A program made the translations under genes and the position numbers. From Ignatzschineria sp. F8392 (GTDB lineage Bacteria; Pseudomonadota; Gammaproteobacteria; Cardiobacteriales; Wohlfahrtiimonadaceae), in the NCBI RefSeq assembly GCF_002252045.1, contig NZ_NEFF01000005.1:62001-126000 (forward strand): DNA of 64,000 bases, written 5' to 3'. Below the pieces are notes generated by a model, which was not told the DNA's origin, did not search any database, and saw nothing but the letters and a program-made list of their open reading frames with translations. Below are positions 13,046 through 21,793 of this stretch, one piece after another (the first letter of the stretch is position 1; each line of letters begins with the position of its first letter).

Positions 13046-13139
13046 GAGGCGAATCAAAATAGTGATTACTCCCAATTGGACAAAACAGACCTATAATTCA
13101 TAGAACTTTATTTTATCAATCATTCATGGAGTCCCATCG

Positions 13140-14375
13140 ATGTCTCAACCTCAAGATATCAACTATAGCCAAGGTATTGTCCCTCTAGAACAACGAAAAA
13201 GTCTCATCTCCCTCTCCTTTATTATGTTAGGCCTTACCTTCTTCTCAGCAAGTATGCTAGCGGGTGGACGTGTAGGAGCGGGCTTGAATCTCAATAACTT
13301 CTTTATCGCGATCTTAATTGGTAACTCATTTTTAGCGATCTATACCGCATTTTTAGGCTATATTGGTGTCAAAACGGGATTAACAACTCATCTTTTAGCG
13401 CGCTACGCTTTTGGTCGTCGCGGGGCTTGGCTCCCCTCTCTACTTCTTGCTGGCACACAAGTTGGCTGGTTTGGCGTTGGTGTCGCAATGTTTGTTATTC
13501 CCGTTAGCGAAGTAACCGGCATCAACCTCTATCTTTTGATCGCCATTGCCGGAGCATTGATGACAGGAACTATGTATTTTGGTATCGGCGCAATTGCGGC
13601 ACTCTCAATTTTAGCCGTCCCCTCAATGAGCATCTTGGGAATCTATTCTGTTTGGGAAGCGGTCGATTCCGTTGGTGGCGTTCAAGCGCTTGCCGCTGTT
13701 GAGCCAACTGACCCACTCACTATGGCAAGCGCTCTGAGTATTGTTATTGGCTCTTTTATTAGTGCCGGCACATTAACAGCAGATTTTCTTCGCTTTGGGC
13801 GCAATGCTAAAACAGCCATTATTGCCGCAGTACTCGCTTTCTTTATCGGTAACTCTCTCATGTTTATTTTTGGTGCTATTGGCACCTTAGCCCTAGGAAA
13901 AGCTGATATTTTTGATGTAATGCTGATCCAAGGCTTAATTATCCCGGCAATTCTTATTTTAGGACTCAACATCTGGACGACTAATAATAATGCACTCTAT
14001 GCATCAGGACTGGGCTTTTCAAGCATCACGGGGATCTCTAGTCGCAAGCTCTCTATGATTTTAGGATTTATCGGTACCATTAGTTCACTATGGCTCTATA
14101 ATAACTTTGTCGACTGGCTCATCTTTTTATCATCTGCGATTCCTCCCGTTGGAACAATCTTGATCGCCGACTTCTTCATGCAGAGAAAACGGTATGAGCA
14201 GATTACAGAGATGAATGCCATCTTTATGAATTGGAATGCGATTATCGCCGTAATTGCCGGCGTTTTAGCAAGTTATCTTCTCGGAGGCATAGTTCCTCTA
14301 AACTCTGTGATCGCATCATTAATCACCTATACACTTCTCGAGAAGACATTAGGTGCTAAAAACCATATTAAATAG
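13140..14375 (+). CDS. codB: Cytosine permease CodB (NCS1 family)
   Basis: A 411-residue inner-membrane protein with about twelve hydrophobic segments, of the nucleobase:cation symporter-1 family. The N-terminus (QGIVPLEQRKSLISLSFIMLGLTFFSASMLAGG) and the GNSFLAIYTAFLGYIGVKTGL segment closely resemble CodB, which imports cytosine with a cation. Substrate choice rests mainly on the adjoining cytosine deaminase gene, which starts 22 bp downstream. GGAG at about 8 nt before the ATG is the ribosome site. The two genes form a codBA operon. Confidence 0.92.
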   Translation: MSQPQDINYSQGIVPLEQRKSLISLSFIMLGLTFFSASMLAGGRVGAGLNLNNFFIAILIGNSFLAIYTAFLGYIGVKTGLTTHLLARYAFGRRGAWLPSLLLAGTQVGWFGVGVAMFVIPVSEVTGINLYLLIAIAGALMTGTMYFGIGAIAALSILAVPSMSILGIYSVWEAVDSVGGVQALAAVEPTDPLTMASALSIVIGSFISAGTLTADFLRFGRNAKTAIIAAVLAFFIGNSLMFIFGAIGTLALGKADIFDVMLIQGLIIPAILILGLNIWTTNNNALYASGLGFSSITGISSRKLSMILGFIGTISSLWLYNNFVDWLIFLSSAIPPVGTILIADFFMQRKRYEQITEMNAIFMNWNAIIAVIAGVLASYLLGGIVPLNSVIASLITYTLLEKTLGAKNHIK

Positions 14376-14397
14376 ATAGGAAATAGGGGTAAGCAAG

Positions 14398-15675
14398 ATG
14401 CAACTACTGATTGAAAATACACACCTTCGTGATCATGCCGGACTCTGGAAAGTGCTTATTGCTGATGGGAAATTTACAAAAATTTTACCACAAGATGAGC
14501 CTTTTGAGGTCTCTGAATCGATCAAAAAGATTGATGCGGAAGAGGGGTTATTAATTCCTCCATTTATCGAACCTCACATTCATCTCGATACCACTCAAAC
14601 AGCTGGAGAACCCAAATGGAACCTCTCCGGAACACTCTTTGAAGGTATTGAGCGTTGGGCAGAACGAAAAGCGCTTTTAAATCATGAAGATGTTAAAACT
14701 CGAGCATTAAAGACATTAAAATGGCAGATCGCTAATGGTATTCAACATGTTAGAACTCATGTCGATATCTCTGATCCTTCATTAGTTGCATTAGAAGCGA
14801 TGCTTGAGCTTAAAGAAGAGGTAAAAGAGTTTATCGACCTCCAGATTGTTGCCTTCCCACAAGAGGGAATCCTCTCCTTTCCACAGGGAGAAGCGCTTCT
14901 TGAAGAGTCATTAAAGATGGGAGCCGATGTTGTCGGTGGAATCCCTCACTTTGAGTTCACGCGTGAATATGGCGTGCAATCATTAGAGTACCTCTTCTTA
15001 CTTGCTAAAAAATATGATCGCCTCATCGATATCCATTGTGATGAGATCGACGATGAACAATCTCGCTTTGTTGAATCTGTTGCTGCATTTGCTTATCGTG
15101 ATGAAATAGGAGAGAGAGTCACAGCGAGCCACACAACTGCGATGGGCTCTTATAATGATGCATATACATCCCGCCTCTTTCGCGCTTTCCGTCTCTCAAA
15201 AATCAATTTTGTGGCCAATCCATTAGTCAATATTCATCTACAAGGTCGTTTCGACAGTTACCCTAAACGTAGAGGGATGACGCGCGTTAAAGAGCTCTTA
15301 AAAGCAGGACTCAATGTTGCTTTTGGTCATGACGATGTTTTTGATCCTTGGTACCCACTTGGAACGGCGAATATGTTACAAGTTCTTCATATGGGAATGC
15401 ATGTTGGACAGATGATGGGATATCCTGAACTCAATAATGGTTTAGATCTTATTACCAACAATAGCGCGAAGGTACTTCATCTAGAAAAATATGGTATTGA
15501 AGAGGGATTCGATGCAAACTGCTTAATTCTTCCTGCAGAGAATGGTTTTGATGCCTTAAGACGCCAGGTTCCAACCCGCTACTCTATCCGTAGAGGTAAG
15601 ATTATAGCGACAACAACGTTGCCGGAAACACACATCTACCTTCAATCAGAAGAGAAGATCGACTATCGTCGTTAA
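14398..15675 (+). CDS. codA: Cytosine deaminase CodA
   Basis: The 425-residue amidohydrolase converts cytosine to uracil and ammonia for pyrimidine salvage. The active-site residues of the E. coli enzyme are present at nearly identical numbers: His60 and His62 (EPHIHLDTT), His213 and Glu216 (DIHCDEIDD), His245 (ASHTTAMG) and Asp312/Asp313 ([10 protein letters not shown]). AGGGGTAAG precedes the ATG as ribosome site. It follows codB by 22 bp and is almost certainly co-transcribed. No strong terminator follows; the next spacer has only a weak inverted repeat. Confidence 0.95.
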   Translation: MQLLIENTHLRDHAGLWKVLIADGKFTKILPQDEPFEVSESIKKIDAEEGLLIPPFIEPHIHLDTTQTAGEPKWNLSGTLFEGIERWAERKALLNHEDVKTRALKTLKWQIANGIQHVRTHVDISDPSLVALEAMLELKEEVKEFIDLQIVAFPQEGILSFPQGEALLEESLKMGADVVGGIPHFEFTREYGVQSLEYLFLLAKKYDRLIDIHCDEIDDEQSRFVESVAAFAYRDEIGERVTASHTTAMGSYNDAYTSRLFRAFRLSKINFVANPLVNIHLQGRFDSYPKRRGMTRVKELLKAGLNVAFGHDDVFDPWYPLGTANMLQVLHMGMHVGQMMGYPELNNGLDLITNNSAKVLHLEKYGIEEGFDANCLILPAENGFDALRRQVPTRYSIRRGKIIATTTLPETHIYLQSEEKIDYRR

Positions 15676-15989
15676 TCACTTCTAAAATTGCATTGATCTT
15701 GGTCGCTATTTCTATTTTTAATCTTCTGTAAATAATCATTAAGTTGGGTATAATGAAAATGATTAATAGTCGAAAAGAGCGCGTCAATAGCACCTTTTAG
15801 GGATCGCTCGTTAAGCTATTGAATCAATAAATAACCTAAAAGAATAACTTAAAAGAAAGTGGCAAATATAATACTTGATATTAAGTGTTTGATATAAAGT
15901 CTCTATTATTCGTTACCCGAGTATCCGAGACAATGTTGATACATAATATCGATCTATCTTTAGCCTCAACCCAATATTAGGAGTTTAAT
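15676..15989. other. Spacer codA-uspA with a weak hairpin
   Basis: 314 bp. An 8-bp inverted repeat, TCAATAGC (15784-15791) with GCTATTGA (15815-15822), could end codA transcripts but has no T-run. TATAAT at 15749-15754 is a possible -10 without a clear -35. No gene seen. Confidence 0.4.
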
Positions 15990-16424
15990 ATGAGTAAACA
16001 ATATAAAACGATTTTAGTCCCTGTTGATGGTTCTGATGCTTCTCTTAAAGCACTCGATCGTGCAATTGAATTAGCAAAGTTCTATACAAGCAAGTTAGTG
16101 ATTGCTCACGTTATTGATGTTCGCTCATATTCATTAGCGATTGCTTACCGTGAGCCACTTGAAGAGTATGCAGAAGATAATGCGAAAAAAATTCTTGCAG
16201 ATGCAGAGCAAAAAGCAAAAGATGCTGGACTTACAGATATCGCAACCTTGAAGAAAGAAGGTTCACCAAGATCAGTGATCGCTAAGAAGATCGCGCCTGA
16301 AGTGAATGCAGATCTTATTGTCATGGGGGCAACAGGTTACGGCATGGTAGAGAGAATGTTTGTTGGATCTGTCTCTGAAAGCACCGTTCGCCACTCAACT
16401 TGCGATATCATGATTGTTCGCTAA
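15990..16424 (+). CDS. Universal stress protein, UspA family
   Basis: A single-domain 144-residue Usp protein. The N-terminus (KTILVPVDGSDASLKALDRA) and the C-terminal nucleotide-binding signature GATGYGMVERMFVGSVSES (G-2X-G-9X-G-S/T pattern) indicate the ATP-binding subclass. Such cytoplasmic dimers accumulate under growth arrest and stress; a specific target cannot be read from sequence. TAGGAG precedes the ATG. A terminator follows immediately, so it is monocistronic. Confidence 0.93.
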   Translation: MSKQYKTILVPVDGSDASLKALDRAIELAKFYTSKLVIAHVIDVRSYSLAIAYREPLEEYAEDNAKKILADAEQKAKDAGLTDIATLKKEGSPRSVIAKKIAPEVNADLIVMGATGYGMVERMFVGSVSESTVRHSTCDIMIVR

Positions 16425-16450
16425 ACAAAAATGAAAAGATAATAACGATA

Positions 16451-16484
16451 TAAAGAGCTCTTCATCCAAAGGGCTCTTTTACTT
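16451..16484 (+). terminator. Rho-independent terminator of the Usp gene
   Basis: AAAGAGC (16452-16458) pairs with GCTCTTT (16473-16479), followed by TTACTTTAT. Confidence 0.75.
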
Positions 16485-16547
16485 TATAGTGAGTTATTCA
16501 CTCCCCCAAGACAAATTATAAAAATAGAGATTAAGAAGGCGATCAAA

Positions 16548-17003
16548 ATGGCACAAATTTTAGTAGATGCTGATGCTATCCCTAATGTTTTAAAGGAGAT
16601 TCTCTGCCGAACAGCGATTCGTGAAAGGATAAAAGTTATCTTTATCGCCAATCAGCCCACAAAATTACCCCGCTCCCCATACCTTCAAGCGATACAGGTC
16701 CTATCAGGGTTTGATGTAGCGGATCAACGAATCGTCGCAATAACAGAGAAAGATGATCTCATCATCACAGCCGATATCCCATTAGCGAAAGATGTTCTCG
16801 ATAAAGGGGGAATTGCTCTCAATCCTCGTGGAGATTTTTATGATTTAGGAAGCATCAATGCCAAACTTGCGATGCGAGATTTTAACGAATTACTTCGTGG
16901 TAGTGGGATACAGACTAAAGGCCCTGAACCACTCAATCAACGAGATCGCCAAAACTTCAGTAATAGTCTCGATCGCTGGTTGCGTGATCATCACCGTGCT
17001 TGA
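16548..17003 (+). CDS. YaiI/YqxD family protein (DUF188)
   Basis: A 151-residue protein of the DUF188 family, found widely in bacteria and without an established function. The family core is visible: an N-terminal ILVDADAIPNVLKEILCRTA, the acidic segment ITEKDDLIITADIPLAKDVLDKGG, and a conserved C-terminal FSNSLDRWL. The acidic residues spaced along a PIN-like fold have led others to suggest nuclease activity, but that is not shown here. Length matches the family. A 15-bp tandem repeat starts at the last base of its TGA stop codon. Confidence 0.9.
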   Translation: MAQILVDADAIPNVLKEILCRTAIRERIKVIFIANQPTKLPRSPYLQAIQVLSGFDVADQRIVAITEKDDLIITADIPLAKDVLDKGGIALNPRGDFYDLGSINAKLAMRDFNELLRGSGIQTKGPEPLNQRDRQNFSNSLDRWLRDHHRA

Positions 17004-17047
17004 GAGATGACCTGAGTAGAGATGATCTAAATAGAGATGATCCAAAT
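17003..17047. repeat. 15-bp tandem repeat, 3 copies, starting at a stop codon
   Basis: AGAGATGACCTGAGT, AGAGATGATCTAAAT, AGAGATGATCCAAAT are consecutive. The first unit shares base 17003 with the TGA of the DUF188 gene. Confidence 0.85.
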
Positions 17048-17224
17048 AGAAGCTTACAGGACATAACCCCCTTTTTGACTTCCCTCTTTCACCATTTCTC
17101 CGTTTCTCATTTCTCGGAAAGCTTGATACACTAAGCCCTTCTCTATTTTGGCCTCTTCTCGCCATCCCTTCTCTATCTCTCCTTACGGAACCATGTTAAT
17201 AGAGTTATTATAAAAGGATTTAAT

Positions 17225-17593
17225 ATGAAACTGATACGTAATATTCTAGGTAAAGCAATTCTCTTTTTTGATAGTACTTTTGCCCCTACTCCCGTTAAAC
17301 GATCAGCGGAAGCGCAAGCAAAGATGGATCAAAAAACAGCTCATCTTGCACTCTATCAATTCCACATGTGCCCTTTCTGCGTTAAAGTGCGTCGCACCAT
17401 TAAAAGACTCAATCTCAATATTGAATTGAGAGATGCAAAGGATAATGCACAGTTTGCAGAAGAATTACTGACACAAGGTGGAAAACGTCAAGTCCCCTGC
17501 CTTCGCATTGAAAATAGTGATGGTACGGTAAACTGGATGTATGAATCGGATGCTATCAATCAATATCTTGAGAAGATTGCTCACGAAGCTTAA
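17225..17593 (+). CDS. Glutaredoxin-like protein with N-terminal extension
   Basis: This 122-residue protein carries a glutaredoxin/GST-N thioredoxin fold from about residue 41, with the redox motif Cys49-Pro-Phe-Cys52 and the conserved cis-proline segment (GGKRQVPCLRIE). A roughly 40-residue N-terminal extension contains a short hydrophobic stretch (AILFFDSTFA) that may associate with membrane; it does not look like a cleaved signal. The C-terminal YESDAINQYLEKI is typical of GST-N-like glutaredoxins. A glutathione-dependent thiol-disulfide role is inferred; no partner is apparent nearby. A hairpin terminator begins at its stop codon. Confidence 0.85.
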   Translation: MKLIRNILGKAILFFDSTFAPTPVKRSAEAQAKMDQKTAHLALYQFHMCPFCVKVRRTIKRLNLNIELRDAKDNAQFAEELLTQGGKRQVPCLRIENSDGTVNWMYESDAINQYLEKIAHEA

Positions 17594-17620
17594 ACCTTAT
17601 CACAATAAGGTTTCTCTTAT
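17592..17620 (+). terminator. Hairpin terminator at the end of the glutaredoxin-like gene
   Basis: AAACCTTAT (17592-17600) and ATAAGGTTT (17605-17613) pair perfectly around a CACA loop. The left arm includes the stop codon; a T/C-rich tail follows. Confidence 0.75.
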
Positions 17621-17651
17621 TCCATAACCCTCTTATTACCCCATAAACTAT

Positions 17652-17694
17652 GAGCCCGAAATAGTAGATCAATAAAATTTACTCTTTCGGGCTC
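17652..17694. terminator. Hairpin between convergent genes
   Basis: GAGCCCGAAA (from 17652) pairs with TTTCGGGCTC (ending about 17694), and the pairing continues past one mismatch. It lies between the glutaredoxin-like gene and the convergent Lrp-type gene. T-runs are weak on both sides. Confidence 0.55.
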
Positions 17695-17698
17695 TACT

Positions 17699-17754
17699 TA
17701 TCTGTCTCTAACTATCCGCTGTTAACTATCTGCTTCTAACGATCTGTTTCTACA
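17699..17754. repeat. 14-bp tandem repeat, 4 copies, overlapping the regulator's stop codon
   Basis: Units TATCTGTCTCTAAC, TATCCGCTGTTAAC, TATCTGCTTCTAAC, GATCTGTTTCTACA. On the minus strand each carries TAG or TAA at the same place. The unit at 17741-17754 supplies the stop codon of the Lrp-type gene. Confidence 0.85.
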
Positions 17755-18193
17755 TCTTCTTAACATCACTAATCACGATCTTTGAATGGATCTTAATAAT
17801 ACCGGAGATCTTATTCAATTTATGAGTAATGAAGTAGGAGAAAGTGGAGAAATTATTGGTTCTCACATGAAGCAGATAATTTGACTCTCCAGTGATGATA
17901 TAAGCATTAATGACCTCAGGGAGTGTCGCTATGTGATCACAAAAATGTTGATGGCCCGATTCATCGAGATGCATAAGACCTATCTCAACAAAGGCTTCAA
18001 TCTCTCTACCTAACTTCTTCTCATCTAAAACAGCGCGATATCCTTTAATAATCCCACTATTTTCAAGCTCTTTGACTCTTCGATGACACGCTGAAGGGGA
18101 AAGCGATATTCTTTCAGCTAAATCTTGATTCGATAATCGACCATCATCTTTCAGTGCACGTAAAATCTTTAAATCTATTTCGTCTAGTTTCAT
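17750..18193 (-). CDS. Lrp/AsnC family regulator, probable kynurenine-responsive (KynR-like)
   Basis: A 147-residue Lrp/AsnC protein. An N-terminal winged helix-turn-helix (LDEIDLKILRALKDDGRLSNQDLAERISLSPSACHRRVKELE) is followed by a RAM ligand-binding domain (about residues 65-145; PEVINAYIITGESNYLLHV). It is divergent from kynureninase, 576 bp away. In Pseudomonas the Lrp-family KynR is encoded divergently from kynBAU and activates it with kynurenine. By that analogy this protein would control the kynU cluster, an inference from context only. Three related AT-rich sites lie in the shared spacer. Its stop codon is inside a tandem repeat. Confidence 0.85.
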   Translation of the reverse strand: MKLDEIDLKILRALKDDGRLSNQDLAERISLSPSACHRRVKELENSGIIKGYRAVLDEKKLGREIEAFVEIGLMHLDESGHQHFCDHIATLPEVINAYIITGESNYLLHVRTNNFSTFSYFITHKLNKISGIIKIHSKIVISDVKKM

Positions 18194-18520
18194 TTAGAAT
18201 CTCCTCTCTTTTTATCTCATCTTACCGTATTTAATTCTAAAAAATAGTTTTCTGAGTTATTTATTTGCAATAAAATTCATTAAACTTCGTGCTAAATTGG
18301 AACTGTGATTCTCAAAAGAGAATAAAATAGAAGATAAATTAGAAGATATGATGAAAATGATTAAGAAACGACTAAAAGATAATTAAATTTTCGTTAATTA
18401 TTCATTATTTGATTTTGAAAAATCACACGATTTAAATCAAGAAAATGGATAATAATATCAGCCACTAAATGTCGACAAGGCACTGTAAATGAGGGCTAAC
18501 ACTAATTAATGATCGCCAGT

Positions 18521-18552
18521 TTTAGTAAGCTTTTTTTCATAAGCTTTCTAAA
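18521..18552 (+). promoter_or_regulatory. Inverted repeat in the kynU leader region
   Basis: TTTAGTAAGCTT (18521-18532) and AAGCTTTCTAAA (18541-18552) pair with one mismatch around an 8-nt loop. It could be an attenuator-like hairpin or an operator. No T-run follows. Confidence 0.4.
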
Positions 18553-18588
18553 AATAGATGGGGTGGGGATAGAGCTAATACTCTCACC

Positions 18589-18649
18589 ATTTATAAATAA
18601 ATTATTTATAGATAAATCATAAAAATCATACTAATCATTTATAGATAAA
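18589..18649. promoter_or_regulatory. Three AT-rich repeated sites, candidate regulator-binding region
   Basis: ATTTATAAATAAA at 18589-18601, ATTTATAGATAAA at 18604-18616, and an identical copy at 18637-18649. Each is close to palindromic. The identical copies are 33 bp apart, about three helical turns. AT-rich near-palindromes repeated on one DNA face suit Lrp/AsnC octamers. Confidence 0.4.
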
Positions 18650-18769
18650 CAGTAAAGCGATCAATAACATAATTTAAATACTATTAAAAAAAACAGTGGA
18701 AATAGTAAAAATAGTAAAAAAATAATAGAAAGTAATCGATAAAACAACTAAAGTACCAAGGAGAATATT

Positions 18770-20020
18770 ATGATCACACTTCAAGATTGTCTGCAGCATG
18801 ATCAGAACGATACATTAGCCCACTTTAAGGAGCAATTTGCGCTTCCAGAAGGCGTTATCTATCTCGACGGGAACTCTCTCGGTGCCCGTCCGAAATCAGC
18901 AGAAGCACTCGCAGCAGAAGTGATTATGAAAGAGTGGGGAAATGATCTTATCAATAGTTGGAATAGCAATGATTGGTGGAATCTTCCGACACGCTTAGGG
19001 GATAAAGTAGGTCAACTTGTCGGTGCCAAAACAGGAGAGACTGTCATTACCGATACAACCTCCCTCAATCTCTTCAAAGTATTAGCGAGCGCGATCCATA
19101 TTCAAGAAGAGAAGAATCCTCAACGTAAAGTCATTATTGCCGAAAGAGATTCTTTCCCAACAGATCTCTATATTATCCAAGGGTTTACCCAATTTTTAGA
19201 TCGCGGTTATCGCATTGAGCTGATTGATCATCCTGATGATCTCGCCCATACAATTGATGAAGAGACGGCCGCTATTGTTCTCTCTCATGTCAATTACCGT
19301 ACCGGCTACTTCTATGATATGGCAGAAACAAATAGAATCGCACATGAGAAAGGCGCATTAGTGATCTGGGATCTTTGTCACTCTATCGGTGCAGTTCCCA
19401 TCGATCTTAATGGCAGTGATTCCGATTTTGCTGTTGGCTGTACCTATAAATATCTCAATGGTGGCCCTGGATCCCCCGCAATGCTCTGGGTTCATCCTCG
19501 TTATCAAACTCGCTTTTGGCAACCTCTCTCTGGCTGGTGGGGGCATGAACGCCCATTTGATATGGCTGTAAAGTATGAGGCAGCATCAGGCATTCGTCGC
19601 TATCTATGTGGAACACAACCAATTATCTCCATGTCACTCATTGAATCAGGTGTCGATATCTTCCTACAGACAGATATGGAGGAGATTCGTAAAAAGTCAT
19701 TGGCCCTTACCGATCTCTTTATCCAACTAGTTGAGCAAGAGTGTCATCAATATGGTTTAAAACTGATTACACCTTTAGATCATCACTATCGTGGTAGCCA
19801 TGTTAGCTTTGAACATAAAGAGGGGTATGCCGTCATTCAAGCTCTTATTGCCCGCGGTGTTATTGGTGATTATCGAGAGCCTGAGGTCATGCGTTTTGGT
19901 GTAACACCACTCTATCTCAGCTATAGCGATATTTGGAATGCTGTCGCCCATATTAAGGCGGTATTTGAAAATAGAGAGTGGGAGAATCCTCGTTATCAAC
20001 AAAGGGGAGATGTGACCTAA
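18770..20020 (+). CDS. kynU: Kynureninase
   Basis: A 416-residue PLP enzyme of the aminotransferase class V fold. It cleaves L-kynurenine to anthranilate and alanine. The PLP lysine is Lys227 in CTYKYLNGGPG, the same number as in the well-studied Pseudomonas enzyme. The conserved DSFPTDLYIIQG, WDLCHSIGAVP and FGVTPLYLSY segments are present. The start follows AAGGAGA. It heads a rightward set with a permease and a formamidase and is divergent from an Lrp-type regulator. A 309-bp structured spacer separates it from the permease, so those genes may have a second promoter. Confidence 0.96.
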   Translation: MITLQDCLQHDQNDTLAHFKEQFALPEGVIYLDGNSLGARPKSAEALAAEVIMKEWGNDLINSWNSNDWWNLPTRLGDKVGQLVGAKTGETVITDTTSLNLFKVLASAIHIQEEKNPQRKVIIAERDSFPTDLYIIQGFTQFLDRGYRIELIDHPDDLAHTIDEETAAIVLSHVNYRTGYFYDMAETNRIAHEKGALVIWDLCHSIGAVPIDLNGSDSDFAVGCTYKYLNGGPGSPAMLWVHPRYQTRFWQPLSGWWGHERPFDMAVKYEAASGIRRYLCGTQPIISMSLIESGVDIFLQTDMEEIRKKSLALTDLFIQLVEQECHQYGLKLITPLDHHYRGSHVSFEHKEGYAVIQALIARGVIGDYREPEVMRFGVTPLYLSYSDIWNAVAHIKAVFENREWENPRYQQRGDVT

Positions 20021-20329
20021 GTTCATATCTCATCATGCGCTATTGTCGAGACAGATGAAACTGACGCCATATCGATTGGTTCATATCGGCTGATTCATAT
20101 CAATTTTATTAACCCTAATCGACAATAGCGGCCACTATCTATCAACAAAAGTAAACTTAAGAGCAAAATGGGATTAAAATCGAAAGAGATAGCTAATGGC
20201 AGAAAAATAGGATACTTCTTAGTAAAAGAATAACAAGAACAAAAAGAATAAAAATGGCAGAAGTTATCAGCCACCATCAAAAACAGAGGAATTTAAGATC
20301 GTCATCATATAAGATCTTAGGAGGATACA
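20021..20329. other. Spacer kynU-permease with inverted and direct repeats
   Basis: 309 bp. A widely spaced 12-bp inverted repeat and three copies of TTCATATC occupy the first 110 bp. The remainder is AT-rich and ends in a strong TAGGAGG ribosome site before the permease ATG. No gene accepted. Confidence 0.55.
20038..20130. repeat. 12-bp inverted repeat with enclosed TTCATATC copies
   Basis: CGCTATTGTCGA (20038-20049) is the exact complement of TCGACAATAGCG (20119-20130), 69 bp apart. TTCATATC occurs at 20022-20029, 20080-20087 and 20094-20101. No target-site duplication is seen, so a mobile element is not claimed. Confidence 0.65.
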
Positions 20330-21730
20330 ATGAGTAGCTTTGATAAAATTCAAGCTCGTGAAGCAGGTCTTCATAAAAAATTAACAGGCAAGCAGATGGC
20401 GATGATCGCTATCGGTGGCGCTATTGGTACAGGACTCTTCCTCGGTAGTAAATTCGCTATCGCTTTTGCAGGCCCTGGTGTTATTGTTAGTTATGCAATT
20501 GGGGGTGTTATCGCTCTCCTCTTAATGGGGTGCTTAGCTGAGATGACCGTTCAACATCCTACCTCAGGTTCATTTGGGGCTTATGCAGAACATTATGTTC
20601 ATCCTTTAGCTGGCTTTCTCATTCGTTATAGCTATTGGGCCTGTATCGTCTTAGCGGTAGGGACTGAGGTTACCGCAGTTGCCGACTATATGAAATTTTG
20701 GTTCCCCGACATCTCTGCTTGGATCTGGATAGTTCTCTTTTCTGCCGCACTCATCTATGTAAATGCATATAGTGTTAAAGCATTTGGATCAGTGGAATAT
20801 TGGTTCTCAGCCATCAAAGTCTTTGCAATTATCGCCTTTATCATTATGGCAATTGGCGTTATTGTAAGTTTTAAAAATAGCGCAGAAGTAAAAGAGAATT
20901 TGATCGGAGATGATGGCTTCTTCCCTAATGGCTTTTCTGGTGTCTGGATCGGTGTCATTATCTCTATCTTCAGCTATCTTAGTATTGAAATGATTGCAGT
21001 TGCAGCAGGAGAAGCGGAAGATCCTGAAAAAGCAGTTCGTCATGCCTTTAAAGCTACATTGATGCGTCTTTTTATCTTCTATATCCTCTCCCTTGCCCTT
21101 ATTATTATGTTGGTGCCATGGAAGAGTTTAATTACCCCAGAAGCAACCAGTCCATTTGTAACTGTAATGCAATCCTTCAATGTTCCCTTTGCTGATAGCA
21201 TCTTAAACTTTATCGTCATTATCGCTGCGCTTTCAGCGATGAATAGTATGCTCTACATCTCTACAAGAATGATGTTTAGCCTCTCACGTGCTGGGGATGC
21301 GCCTAAAGTTTTTGGGACAATTAATAAAAATGGGGTGCCAATGCATGCATTAGCGCTCTCCGCAAGTGGTATTGCCGTTGCAGCGATTGTCTATACCTTT
21401 AATCCCGATACTGCATTTCCCATTATGATCGCTCTCTCTATGTTTGGTGCACTCTTTACCTGGGGAATGATCTTCTTTACTCACCTCTTCTTTAGAAGAG
21501 CGATGAGACGAGAAAAGGTTCAATTAAAATTTAAGATGCCGGGATATCCTATTGGTACATTACTTGGTTTAGGGGCAATCATAGCTATCACTATCACGAC
21601 ATGGTTTACCGATATCTTCCATTCCACCCTAAAATTTGGCATTCCTTTTCTGATTCTTCTTGTGATCTTCTACTTTATTAAGCAGCAAAAAAAGCGTCAT
21701 CAAGAGAGATCAACTCAAACTCTAGGGTAA
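20330..21730 (+). CDS. Amino acid permease (APC superfamily), possibly aromatic amino acid/kynurenine uptake
   Basis: A 466-residue inner-membrane permease with about twelve membrane segments. The first segment, KLTGKQMAMIAIGGAIGTGLF, is the signature of the amino-acid transporter (AAT) branch of the APC superfamily (GABA, proline, aromatic and histidine permeases). EMTVQHPTSGSFGAYAEHYV is also conserved there. It lies between kynureninase and kynurenine formamidase, so tryptophan, kynurenine or a similar compound is a reasonable substrate, but the sequence alone does not fix it. TAGGAGG precedes the ATG. A 12-bp-stem hairpin sits in the 63-bp gap before the next gene. Confidence 0.88.
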   Translation: MSSFDKIQAREAGLHKKLTGKQMAMIAIGGAIGTGLFLGSKFAIAFAGPGVIVSYAIGGVIALLLMGCLAEMTVQHPTSGSFGAYAEHYVHPLAGFLIRYSYWACIVLAVGTEVTAVADYMKFWFPDISAWIWIVLFSAALIYVNAYSVKAFGSVEYWFSAIKVFAIIAFIIMAIGVIVSFKNSAEVKENLIGDDGFFPNGFSGVWIGVIISIFSYLSIEMIAVAAGEAEDPEKAVRHAFKATLMRLFIFYILSLALIIMLVPWKSLITPEATSPFVTVMQSFNVPFADSILNFIVIIAALSAMNSMLYISTRMMFSLSRAGDAPKVFGTINKNGVPMHALALSASGIAVAAIVYTFNPDTAFPIMIALSMFGALFTWGMIFFTHLFFRRAMRREKVQLKFKMPGYPIGTLLGLGAIIAITITTWFTDIFHSTLKFGIPFLILLVIFYFIKQQKKRHQERSTQTLG

Positions 21731-21745
21731 ATCCACCCATAAAAA

Positions 21746-21782
21746 ATACTCTTAAGGTTTAAGTAGTAGGCCTTAAGAGTAT
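21746..21782 (+). promoter_or_regulatory. Intercistronic hairpin directly before the formamidase ribosome site
   Basis: ATACTCTTAAGG (21746-21757) pairs perfectly with CCTTAAGAGTAT (21771-21782). GGAGAGAAGG, the ribosome site of the next gene, begins two bases later. Without a T-run it looks more like a processing or stability element, or a translation-modulating stem, than a terminator. Confidence 0.55.
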
Positions 21783-21793
21783 CGGAGAGAAGG

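Larger units (their letters stand above)
12802..13139. other. Spacer gapA-codB
   Basis: 338 bp holding the gapA terminator, a 10-bp tandem repeat, a 16-bp palindromic site and a TATAAT hexamer at 13092-13097. That hexamer is a plausible codB -10, although no -35 at normal spacing is seen. Confidence 0.5.
18194..18769. other. Divergent regulatory spacer of the kyn locus
   Basis: 576 bp, very AT-rich, between the Lrp-type regulator and kynU. It holds a hairpin at 18521-18552 and three ATTTATARATAAA-like sites at 18589-18649. The kynU ribosome site is AAGGAGA directly before the ATG at 18770. No coding region seen. Confidence 0.6.

Noticed and set aside
13076-13097. TTGGAC plus TATAAT as a complete codB promoter
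   Set aside because: The spacer is only 10 bp; only the TATAAT remains as a tentative -10.
20038-20130. Small mobile element (MITE) between kynU and the permease
   Set aside because: There is an inverted repeat, but no target-site duplication and no second copy in the window.
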